DNA from: CAVXAE01 sp044225565
GTDB taxonomy: Bacteria > Pseudomonadota > Gammaproteobacteria > Steroidobacterales > Steroidobacteraceae
DNA: 15,410 nt
Reading direction: 5' to 3'
Assembly (NCBI GenBank): GCA_044225565.1
Contig: JBGAIL010000111.1
Location: 1-15,410, forward strand
The notes beneath the pieces were generated by a model. The model saw nothing but the letters and a program-made list of their open reading frames with translations. It was not told the DNA's origin and did no database searches. Each line of letters begins with the position of its first letter. Positions within the stretch are counted from its first letter, which is position 1. The translations under genes and the position numbers were made by a program. Positions 1 to 5,552 of this stretch are shown here, one piece after another.

Positions 1-373
1 GCACCCGGCGCTTGCGCGTTCCGCTGCCCCGGCTTGCCCGGAGCGCTTCGCCGGCCTCCAGCGAGGAGAACCGCTCGTCCACTTCGCGAACCGGGATGCC
101 GAAACGACGCTCGAGCTCCTGCGCGAAGGCCCGTGAAGCGTGTGACATGGCGCTGGGAGAGCCGTCAGCGTTGAGCGGTGCGCCGACGACGAGCAGGCCC
201 GGTTGCTGCGCCCGAATCTCGCGCTCGATCGCCGCCCAGTCCGGGCCGCCGCCCACGGCCCCGCGGGGTGCCGCCGTGCCGGTCACCGAGTCGCCGACGG
301 CGATGCCGATGCGTTTGAACCCGAAATCGAAGGCGAGGATGGTGAGCGGCGTGCCCGTCGCACCGTCACGCAT
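1..373 (-). CDS. ruvX: RuvX/YqgF Holliday-junction resolvase-like nuclease, 3' end outside window
   Basis: Cytosolic RNase H-fold nuclease family, implicated in pre-16S rRNA 5' maturation and Holliday-junction processing. The first 124 codons are present and the gene runs off the left edge, so the last part, including the final catalytic acid region of the family, is not seen. Visible family motifs are LAFDFGFKRIGIAVGD near residues 13-28 (catalytic Asp16), VVGAPLNADGS near 62-72, and VDERFSS near 98-104. The ATG start at 373 overlaps the yqgE stop by 8 bases, implying translational coupling as the last visible gene of a gshB-tonB-yqgE-ruvX operon. The yqgE-ruvX pairing is very common in gammaproteobacteria. 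Identification is firm; the exact biochemical role follows from the family, not from this sequence. Confidence 0.93.
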   Translation of the reverse strand, partial: MRDGATGTPLTILAFDFGFKRIGIAVGDSVTGTAAPRGAVGGGPDWAAIEREIRAQQPGLLVVGAPLNADGSPSAMSHASRAFAQELERRFGIPVREVDERFSSLEAGEALRASRGSGTRKRRV

Positions 374-926
374 GGCCGGCGACGAGGCTCAGCCGCTCTA
401 CGTCGATGCCGAGGAAGCGCCACGCACCCATCCAGCGATCCTCGAAAGGCAGGTCGAACACCACGCGCGCGTCCACGGGCATGGAGAACCACGCGTTGTC
501 ACGCATCTCCCGCTCGAGCTGGCCGGATTCCCATCCGGCGTAACCCAGCGCGATGAACGCATCGGTGGGACCCTCGCCGCGCGCCATGGCGGCCAGGATA
601 TCCCGCGAGGTGGTCACCTGGATGGTGTCCGAGACCTTGTGCGTGTGATCCCACACGCCGCCGGGGCGATGCAGCACGAAGCCGCGATCGGTGTGCACCG
701 GACCGCCCCGCAGCACCGGCTGCGCGGCGATTCGCTCGGAGCTCGGCGCCAGCTTCATCTGTGTGAGCACGTCTGACAGTTTCATGGGCAGCGGCTTGTT
801 GAGCACGATGCCGAGCGCGCCCTTGTCGCTGTGCTCGCAGATGAGCGTGACGGTCTGCGCGAAGTTCGGGTCCGCGAGCGAGGGCATCGCGATGAGCAGA
901 TGGTTCGTGAAGGAGGGCTCGCTCAT
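366..926 (-). CDS. yqgE: YqgE/AlgH family protein
   Basis: A 186-residue protein of the YqgE/AlgH family (UPF0301), close to the usual length of about 185-190. The molecular function is not established; in Pseudomonas the homologue was named AlgH as an alginate regulator. Family signatures include the N-terminal NHLLIAMPSLADPNF, ICEHSDKGALGIVLNKP, LRGGPV and FIALGYAGWESGQLE. The start at 926 (MSEPSF) is preferred because GGAG lies 7 bases upstream (complement of 933-936). An in-frame ATG seven codons earlier (947) is possible but overlaps that ribosome binding site. Its stop overlaps the ruvX start, and it lies 35 bases after tonB. It probably belongs to the gshB-tonB-yqgE-ruvX transcript. 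Confidence 0.93.
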   Translation of the reverse strand: MSEPSFTNHLLIAMPSLADPNFAQTVTLICEHSDKGALGIVLNKPLPMKLSDVLTQMKLAPSSERIAAQPVLRGGPVHTDRGFVLHRPGGVWDHTHKVSDTIQVTTSRDILAAMARGEGPTDAFIALGYAGWESGQLEREMRDNAWFSMPVDARVVFDLPFEDRWMGAWRFLGIDVERLSLVAGHA

Positions 927-961
927 GACGGGCTCCAGTATGGGCATGCCCGGGGGCGGTC

Positions 962-1864
962 TCAAGGAAGGCTCCGCAGATTGCCGTGCTCCACGCGCCC
1001 GCCGACGAACTGCCATTCGTAGGCGAACCGCAGCAACCGATATTCCCGGGCGAGGTCTGCCGGGAAGGGATCGAATGGGCTCGCGAGCTTGAGGATTTCG
1101 AGCGCCGCCTGGTCGAGCTGCGGGATGCCGCTCGACTGGCGCACCTCGGCCTTCTCGAGCGTGCCGTCGGCACCGATGGCCACTTCGAGGACGGGGCTCG
1201 CCGTCCCGCCTTCGCGCAGGGCCGCCGTCGGATAGTTGAGCGTGCCGATGCGCTCCACCTTGCGGCGCCACGCATCGAGATACGGCGCGAGCTTCGATTC
1301 GCGCGAGTCGGGGGTGACCCACAGCTCGTCCCGCTTCGGGCCGCGCAGCTGGGCGGGCCCGGCCTCGTCCTGCGTGGCCGCCTCCTCGCCGGGTCGGGAT
1401 TCGATCTGCATGGGCTTGCGGGCGCTGGCGCCGGTGTCGCCCGCGTCGGCCAGGTAGTGGACGTTCAGGTTGGCGGCGGAGCTGGTGAGCACCGGCTCTT
1501 CGCCGCCGCCCGGCGTGTCCGCCTGCGGCTCGGGGGTCTCGCCGTCCGGCACCCCTTCCTGGCCCTGGATCGGACGACGGGACGCGCGGTTGCGGGGAGC
1601 GACAGGCTCCGTGGTATTGCCGGAGCCGATCTGGGTGCGCTGCGCGAGATAGGCGGCGCTGTCGTTCCGGTCGGCGCTCGGCAGCTCGTCCGAGGCGAGC
1701 AGCACTTCGAGGCCCGGCGCGCGGTCGCTGGGACCGGCCGTCACGTTGAAGGTGACGCCGAGGATGACGAGCGCATGCAGCACGCCGGCCAGGAAAAGCG
1801 TGGCCAGCAGGCGATCTCGCACGGGCGCCACGCCTTCGCGCAACGGCAGGGTCCGGGAAGCCAT
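962..1864 (-). CDS. tonB: TonB-family energy transducer (TonB3-like)
   Basis: A 300-residue inner-membrane protein with TonB architecture. It has a short cytosolic N-terminus, one hydrophobic segment at about residues 19-39 (LLATLFLAGVLHALVILGVTF), a long low-complexity Pro/Glu/Ala/Gly periplasmic spacer at about 45-190, and a TonB C-terminal domain at about 195-290 (YLDAWRRKVERIGTLNYP, then VLEVAIGADGTLEKAEV and LASPFDPFP). It starts 3 bases after the gshB stop, so the two are surely cotranscribed. Position between gshB and yqgE and beside pilG matches P. aeruginosa PA0406 (tonB3), where loss impairs twitching motility. A link to type IV pili here is inferred from that synteny. No exbB or exbD lies in the window, so its motor partners are elsewhere or absent. 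Confidence 0.88.
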   Translation of the reverse strand: MASRTLPLREGVAPVRDRLLATLFLAGVLHALVILGVTFNVTAGPSDRAPGLEVLLASDELPSADRNDSAAYLAQRTQIGSGNTTEPVAPRNRASRRPIQGQEGVPDGETPEPQADTPGGGEEPVLTSSAANLNVHYLADAGDTGASARKPMQIESRPGEEAATQDEAGPAQLRGPKRDELWVTPDSRESKLAPYLDAWRRKVERIGTLNYPTAALREGGTASPVLEVAIGADGTLEKAEVRQSSGIPQLDQAALEILKLASPFDPFPADLAREYRLLRFAYEWQFVGGRVEHGNLRSLP

Positions 1865-1867
1865 GGC

Positions 1868-2827
1868 CTACCTTAGCGTGCGACGCAGGACCGCGTCGAT
1901 GAACTGACCTCCGATATCGAGATGGAACTGCTTGTCGAGCTCGCGCACGCCGGTGGGGCTCGTCACGTTGATCTCGGTGACGTAGCCGCCGATGACGTCG
2001 AGGCCCACGAACACCATGCCCCGGGCGGCGAGCGTCGGGCCGATCTCTTTCGCCACCCAGCGCTCCCGGTCCGTGAGCGCGCGGCCGACTCCCTTGGCGC
2101 CCGCGGCGAGATTGCCGCGGTTGTCGCTGGAAGAGGGGATGCGCGCCAGCGCATAGGGCACCGGCTCGCCGTCGACGAGCAGCACGCGCGCATCGCCGCT
2201 TTCCACGATCTCCGGGATGTAGCGCTGGACGATGGCGAAGCGCTGGCCGTAGTCCGTGAGCGTCTCGAAGATGACGTTGGTGTTCTTGTCGTCGCGCGCG
2301 ACCACGAAGATGGAGCGCCCGCCCATGCCGTGCAGCGGCTTGACGACGATGCGGCCGTGCTCCTGCAGGAAGGCCATCATCTGGCCCATGTCGCGGGTGA
2401 CCAGGGTGGGCGCGCAGCATTGGGGGAACCAGGCCGTGTAGACCTTCTCGTTCATGTCCCGCAGGCCCTGCGGCCGGTTGATCACCTCCACCCCGCTCGC
2501 CTGCGCGCGCTCGAGGAGGTAGGTGGTGTAGACGTATTCCATGTCGAAGGGCGGGTCCTTGCGCATCAGCAGGTAGTCGAGGGAGGCGAGGGGCGCATCG
2601 CGCGGCTCCCCGAGAGCGAACCAGGCGTCGGGGTCCGCTTTGACGGTGAGGCTGCGCATGCGGCCGAAGGCCGCGCCGTCCCGCAGGGAGAGGTCGCCCT
2701 GCTCGAGGTAAGTGAGCTCGAGGCCCTTCGCCTGGGCGGCGAGCAGCATCGCGAGCGTGGTGTCCTTGGCGTACTTGACGTCCCCGATGGGGTCCATCAC
2801 CACGCCGAGCCGAAGAGGTTGAGGCAT
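1868..2827 (-). CDS. gshB: Glutathione synthetase
   Basis: A 319-residue ATP-grasp ligase joining glycine to gamma-glutamylcysteine, the second step of glutathione synthesis in the cytosol; length is typical (E. coli about 316). Visible signatures are the N-terminal LGVVMDPIGDVKYAKDTT, MRKDPPFDMEYVYTTYLLE (89-107), the DMNEKV segment (124-129), the ATP-binding loop KPLHGMGG (163-170), RGNLAAG (237-243) and the metal-binding EINVTSPTGVREL (285-297). Position 166 is His, whereas the loop is usually written KPLDGMGG; the rest of the loop is intact. The ATG at 2827 has only a weak purine stretch upstream (GAGAA). It is the first gene of the minus-strand operon and shares a divergent spacer with pilG. 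Confidence 0.96.
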   Translation of the reverse strand: MPQPLRLGVVMDPIGDVKYAKDTTLAMLLAAQAKGLELTYLEQGDLSLRDGAAFGRMRSLTVKADPDAWFALGEPRDAPLASLDYLLMRKDPPFDMEYVYTTYLLERAQASGVEVINRPQGLRDMNEKVYTAWFPQCCAPTLVTRDMGQMMAFLQEHGRIVVKPLHGMGGRSIFVVARDDKNTNVIFETLTDYGQRFAIVQRYIPEIVESGDARVLLVDGEPVPYALARIPSSSDNRGNLAAGAKGVGRALTDRERWVAKEIGPTLAARGMVFVGLDVIGGYVTEINVTSPTGVRELDKQFHLDIGGQFIDAVLRRTLR

Positions 2828-2951
2828 ATCGTTATATTCTCAAAAACGTGACGTGGACGGCATAGCCCGTAGCTTACCGATATGTTAAAACCCCGCGGCG
2901 CTTGCATCCGCCCATCATCCTGTTTCGTGCGTGGAGAGGAGTCGCCTGCAC
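2828..2951. promoter_or_regulatory. Divergent gshB / pilG promoter region
   Basis: This spacer separates the minus-strand gshB operon from the plus-strand pil-chp operon, so it must hold promoters for both or be flanked by them. It is clearly more AT-rich than its surroundings, with runs such as GTTATATTCTCAAAAA at the gshB side and ATATGTTAAAA near 2880. On the minus strand TATAAC (2836-2831) matches a -10 box at five of six positions, but it would place the transcript start essentially at the gshB ATG and has no clear -35. On the plus strand TATGTT (2881-2886) is a weak -10 candidate. No operator palindrome was found. The existence of promoters is inferred from gene orientation; exact boxes are uncertain. 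Confidence 0.45.
2937..2941 (+). promoter_or_regulatory. Ribosome binding site selecting the pilG GTG start
   Basis: AGGAG lies 10 bases upstream of the GTG at 2952. It falls inside the coding sequence if the earlier GTG at 2931 were used, which favours 2952 as the real start. Starting at 2952 also gives an N-terminus of the length seen in PilG of relatives. Confidence 0.6.
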
Positions 2952-3344
2952 GTGAGCGGCACCAACGAAAAGCTTCAGGGCCTGAAGGTCCTGGTCATCG
3001 ACGACAGCAAGACCATCCGGCGTACGGCTGAGACGCTGCTCGCCAAGGAAGGTTGCGAGGTCTTCACGGCCATCGACGGCTTCGATGCGCTCGCCAAGAT
3101 CGCCGACCACCAGCCCGACATCGTGTTCGTCGACATCATGATGCCGCGGCTCGACGGCTACCAGACCTGCTCGCTCATCAAGCACAACAAGGTCTTCCGC
3201 TCCATCCCGGTGATCATGCTGTCCTCGAAGGACGGCCTGTTCGACCGTGCGCGGGGCCGGATCGTCGGCTCGGAGCACTACCTCACCAAGCCCTTCACCA
3301 AGGACGAGCTGCTGGGCGCCATCGAAACGCACATCGGGAGATGA
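2952..3344 (+). CDS. pilG: Type IV pilus response regulator PilG (CheY-like)
   Basis: A 130-residue single-domain receiver that takes phosphate from the ChpA kinase. In P. aeruginosa it promotes pilus extension and cAMP signalling at the cell pole. Receiver landmarks are the acidic pair Asp17-Asp18 (VIDDS), phospho-acceptor Asp61 (FVDIMMPRLDGY), Ser91 (IMLSSKDG) and Lys113 (YLTKPF). Similarity to P. aeruginosa PilG as I recall it is high, including DDSKTIRRTAETLL and RLDGYQTC. The start is taken as GTG 2952 because AGGAG sits 10 bases before it; an in-frame GTG at 2931 would add seven residues. It is the first gene of the pil-chp operon and its stop is 5 bases before the preferred pilH start. 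There is no output domain, as expected. Confidence 0.95.
   Translation: MSGTNEKLQGLKVLVIDDSKTIRRTAETLLAKEGCEVFTAIDGFDALAKIADHQPDIVFVDIMMPRLDGYQTCSLIKHNKVFRSIPVIMLSSKDGLFDRARGRIVGSEHYLTKPFTKDELLGAIETHIGR
3336..3340 (+). promoter_or_regulatory. Ribosome binding site selecting the pilH start
   Basis: GGGAG at the end of pilG is 9 bases before the ATG at 3350 but directly abuts the ATG at 3341. Spacing favours 3350, which also gives the N-terminus expected for PilH (MALILIIDDS). Confidence 0.55.
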
Positions 3345-3349
3345 CGGCC

Positions 3350-3715
3350 ATGGCCCTCATTCTGATCATCGACGACTCGCCGACCGAGGTGCACGTCATG
3401 CAGAAGGCCCTGGAGAAGCACGGCTATCGCACCGCAGCCGCCGCCGACGGCGCCGAAGGCATCCGCCTCGCCCGCGAGATGAGCCCGGACCTCATCTTCA
3501 TGGACATCGTCATGCCCGGCATGAACGGCTACCAGGCGACCCGCACGCTCGCCAACGATCCTCGCACCAGCTCCATCCCCATCGTCATGGTCACCTCCAA
3601 GGGGCAGGAGACCGATCGCATCTGGGGGCTGCGACAGGGCGCCATCGACTACATGGTGAAGCCCGTATCGCCGGATCAGCTGGTCGCCAAGGCGCAGGCC
3701 ACCCTGGCCGCCTGA
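3350..3715 (+). CDS. pilH: Type IV pilus response regulator PilH (CheY-like)
   Basis: A 121-residue single-domain receiver, the same length as P. aeruginosa PilH. There it is the second ChpA phosphate acceptor, favouring retraction or acting as a phosphate sink. Landmarks are Asp8-Asp9 (LIIDDSPTE), phospho-acceptor Asp52 (FMDIVMPGMNGYQATR), Thr82 (MVTSKGQETDR) and Lys104 (YMVKPV). The DSPTE and QETD..WG..QGA..Y segments separate PilH from PilG. The start at ATG 3350 is chosen over ATG 3341, which overlaps the pilG stop as ATGA, because of ribosome-binding-site spacing and family length. It lies within the operon, one base before pilI. Confidence 0.95.
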   Translation: MALILIIDDSPTEVHVMQKALEKHGYRTAAAADGAEGIRLAREMSPDLIFMDIVMPGMNGYQATRTLANDPRTSSIPIVMVTSKGQETDRIWGLRQGAIDYMVKPVSPDQLVAKAQATLAA

Positions 3716-3716
3716 C

Positions 3717-4280
3717 ATGTCGGAAGCCGTCCCCCTCAAGGATCTCCGTGACCGTCCCTTCGAGCTGCTCGCCGAGCTCGAGCGGCGGGGCCGCTCCGTG
3801 TCCGCGCAGGTCGGGCAGGAGAGCAACGCGGGCCGCGAATGGGTCGGCGTCGCGCTGCGCATGGCGGGCGAGCTGTTCCTGGTCGCCCGGGAGGAGACCC
3901 GTGAAGTGCTCAGCATGCCGTCCTCGCTCACCAGGGTGCCGGGCGCAAAGGGTTGGGTCAAAGGCCTCGCCAACGTGCGGGGACAGCTCCTGCCCATCAT
4001 CGACCTGCGCCAGTTCCTGGGCAGCGGCGTCACGCCGCTGACCCGCAACACCCGCATCATGGTGGTGAACCACCGCGAGATCCCCGCAGGCCTGATCGTG
4101 GATGAAGTGCTCGGCTTCCGCCGCTTCGCGGAAAGCGAGTTCTCCGGCGACGCCCCGCCCACCGTGGTGCGGTGCGACCGCTACCTCGCCGGCGCGTTCC
4201 GGCGGGGCCCCGAGCAGTGGCCGGTGCTCAGCCTGCGCTCCATGCTGGAGAGCTCGAGTTTTTCGGAGGCTGCCGCTTGA
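3717..4280 (+). CDS. pilI: CheW-like coupling protein PilI
   Basis: A 187-residue CheW-domain protein that couples the PilJ chemoreceptor to the ChpA kinase in the type IV pilus chemosensory array. The N-terminal 35 residues (MSEAVPLKDLRDRPFELL, then a charged stretch) resemble the PilI-specific extension. The CheW fold follows at about 40-180, with GELFLVAREETREVL, GLANVRGQLLPIIDLRQFLG (the canonical CheW strand/loop) and PAGLIVDEVLGFRRF. The ATG lies one base after the pilH stop, without a convincing Shine-Dalgarno sequence, so translation is probably coupled to pilH. Its stop overlaps the pilJ TTG start. Placement between pilH and pilJ matches the canonical cluster order. Confidence 0.93.
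   Translation: MSEAVPLKDLRDRPFELLAELERRGRSVSAQVGQESNAGREWVGVALRMAGELFLVAREETREVLSMPSSLTRVPGAKGWVKGLANVRGQLLPIIDLRQFLGSGVTPLTRNTRIMVVNHREIPAGLIVDEVLGFRRFAESEFSGDAPPTVVRCDRYLAGAFRRGPEQWPVLSLRSMLESSSFSEAAA
4265..4269 (+). promoter_or_regulatory. Ribosome binding site selecting the pilJ TTG start
   Basis: GGAGG at the end of pilI is 7 bases before TTG 4277, ideal spacing, and 13 bases before the alternative GTG at 4283. No in-frame ATG precedes the membrane helix close to this site, so the rare TTG start is the best choice. Confidence 0.65.
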
Positions 4281-5494
4281 GCGTGGAGCTGATCGTCGCC
4301 GCCGTCGTGGTGCTCATCGCCCTCGCGGGCGTGGTGGTGCTGTTCCTGAACAATCGCAAGTTGCGCACCGCGGCGGAGCAGCAGCGTCTCGCCACCGAGA
4401 CCCAGCGCAAGGAGACCGAGCGCAACCAGCAGGCCATCCTGCGGCTGCTCGATGAGCTCTCCAGCCTCGCGGACGGCGATCTCACCGTGCAGGCCACGGT
4501 GACGGAAGACATCACGGGCGCGATCGCGGACTCCATCAACTACGCGGTCGAAGCCCTGCGCGGCCTGGTGACCACCATCAACCAGTCCGCCATCCAGCTC
4601 GACGGCGCCGCGGGCAAGACGCAGGCGCTGTCCCAGCACCTCGCGAAGGCGAGCGGCGCGCAGTCGAAGCAGATCGCATCGGCTACGGAGTCCGCGGCCG
4701 GCATGGCGGGCGCCACCGAGGAAGTCTCGGGCAACGCCGAGCGCGCGGCCGACGTGGCGCGCCATTCGGTGGAGGTGGCGCACAAGGGCGGCGATGCCGT
4801 GCGGCGCACCATCGACGGCATGAACACCATCCGCGAGACCATCCAGGAGACGTCCAAGCGCATCAAGCGGCTGGGCGAGAGCTCGCAGGAGATCGGCAAC
4901 ATCGTCGAGCTCATCAACGACATCGCCGAGCAGACCAACATCCTGGCGCTCAACGCCTCCATCCAGGCCTCGATGGCCGGGGACGCGGGCCGCGGCTTCG
5001 CCGTGGTGGCGGACGAGGTGCAGCGGCTCGCCGAGCGCGCCGCGAACGCGACCAAGCAGATCGAGGTGCTGGTGCGCACCATCCAGACGGACACCAACGA
5101 GGCGGTCGTCTCGATGGAGCGCAGCACCACCGACGTCGTGGGCGGCGCGCTGCTCGCCGAGAACGCCGGCGCCGCGCTCGAGGAGATCGAGCAGGTGTCG
5201 AACCAGATCGCGAGCCTGGTGCAGAACATCTCGAGCAGCTCGCGCCAGCAGAGCACGGCCGCGCAGAACATCGCACGGAACATGCAGGTGCTGAAGGAGA
5301 TCAGCGCGCAGACCGCGGATTCCACCAGCGCGACCTCGGTCGCGATCGCCAAGCTCGCCGAGCTGTCCTCGGGGCTCCGCAGGTCCGCCGCGGGCTTTCG
5401 CCTGCCGGGCGCGTCCGCGCCGACCGTTGCGGTCAAGCGGCCGGAAGAGACCAGGAACCCGCCGCCCCCCATGTCGGCGCTCGGCGGCGGTTGA
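4277..5494 (+). CDS. pilJ: PilJ-type methyl-accepting chemoreceptor lacking the periplasmic sensory region
   Basis: A 405-residue chemoreceptor that signals through PilI/ChpC to ChpA. It has one hydrophobic helix at about residues 3-25 (VELIVAAVVVLIALAGVVVL) directly followed by a charged linker and HAMP-like region at about 45-105 (RNQQAILRLLDEL, LADGDLTVQATVTEDITGA), both very close to PilJ. The MCP signalling hairpin follows at about 110-375, with the tip near 218-250 (EQTNILALN, GDAGRGFAVVADEVQRLAER). P. aeruginosa PilJ is about 680 residues with two membrane helices around a large periplasmic domain. Here the first helix and the whole periplasmic part are absent while the PilJ-specific cytoplasmic part is kept. 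The TTG 4277 start overlaps the pilI stop and has GGAGG 7 bases upstream. The C-terminal tail is Pro/Gly-rich, with no CheR-docking pentapeptide seen. Confidence 0.9.
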   Translation: MSVELIVAAVVVLIALAGVVVLFLNNRKLRTAAEQQRLATETQRKETERNQQAILRLLDELSSLADGDLTVQATVTEDITGAIADSINYAVEALRGLVTTINQSAIQLDGAAGKTQALSQHLAKASGAQSKQIASATESAAGMAGATEEVSGNAERAADVARHSVEVAHKGGDAVRRTIDGMNTIRETIQETSKRIKRLGESSQEIGNIVELINDIAEQTNILALNASIQASMAGDAGRGFAVVADEVQRLAERAANATKQIEVLVRTIQTDTNEAVVSMERSTTDVVGGALLAENAGAALEEIEQVSNQIASLVQNISSSSRQQSTAAQNIARNMQVLKEISAQTADSTSATSVAIAKLAELSSGLRRSAAGFRLPGASAPTVAVKRPEETRNPPPPMSALGGG

Positions 5495-5552
5495 GATGGC
5501 GCCCGCACGCGCGGCTGGCGCGGACAACGCATAAGGAAGCTTCAGGACGCCC
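5495..5552 (+). other. pilJ-chpA spacer with small GC hairpin, no gene
   Basis: A 58-base spacer at the point where pilK lies in P. aeruginosa. It can form a modest hairpin: 5499-5506 pairs with 5511-5513 and 5517-5521, with a 3-base bulge and a 4-base loop. No U-run follows, so it is not a standard terminator. AAGGAAG (5533-5539) and AGGA (5544-5547) precede the chpA ATG. No remnant of a methyltransferase gene is visible. Confidence 0.35.

Noticed and set aside
366..2420. A single very long minus-strand open frame of 684 codons spanning yqgE, tonB and part of gshB
   Set aside because: Only its last 186 codons (yqgE) have recognisable protein signatures. The remainder is the antisense-free shadow of tonB and gshB in a GC-rich sequence, Ala/Arg/Pro-rich and without domain motifs.
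5499..5521. Hairpin after pilJ as a rho-independent terminator
   Set aside because: The stem is bulged and no T-run follows; chpA is almost certainly in the same operon. It could at most modulate or process the transcript.
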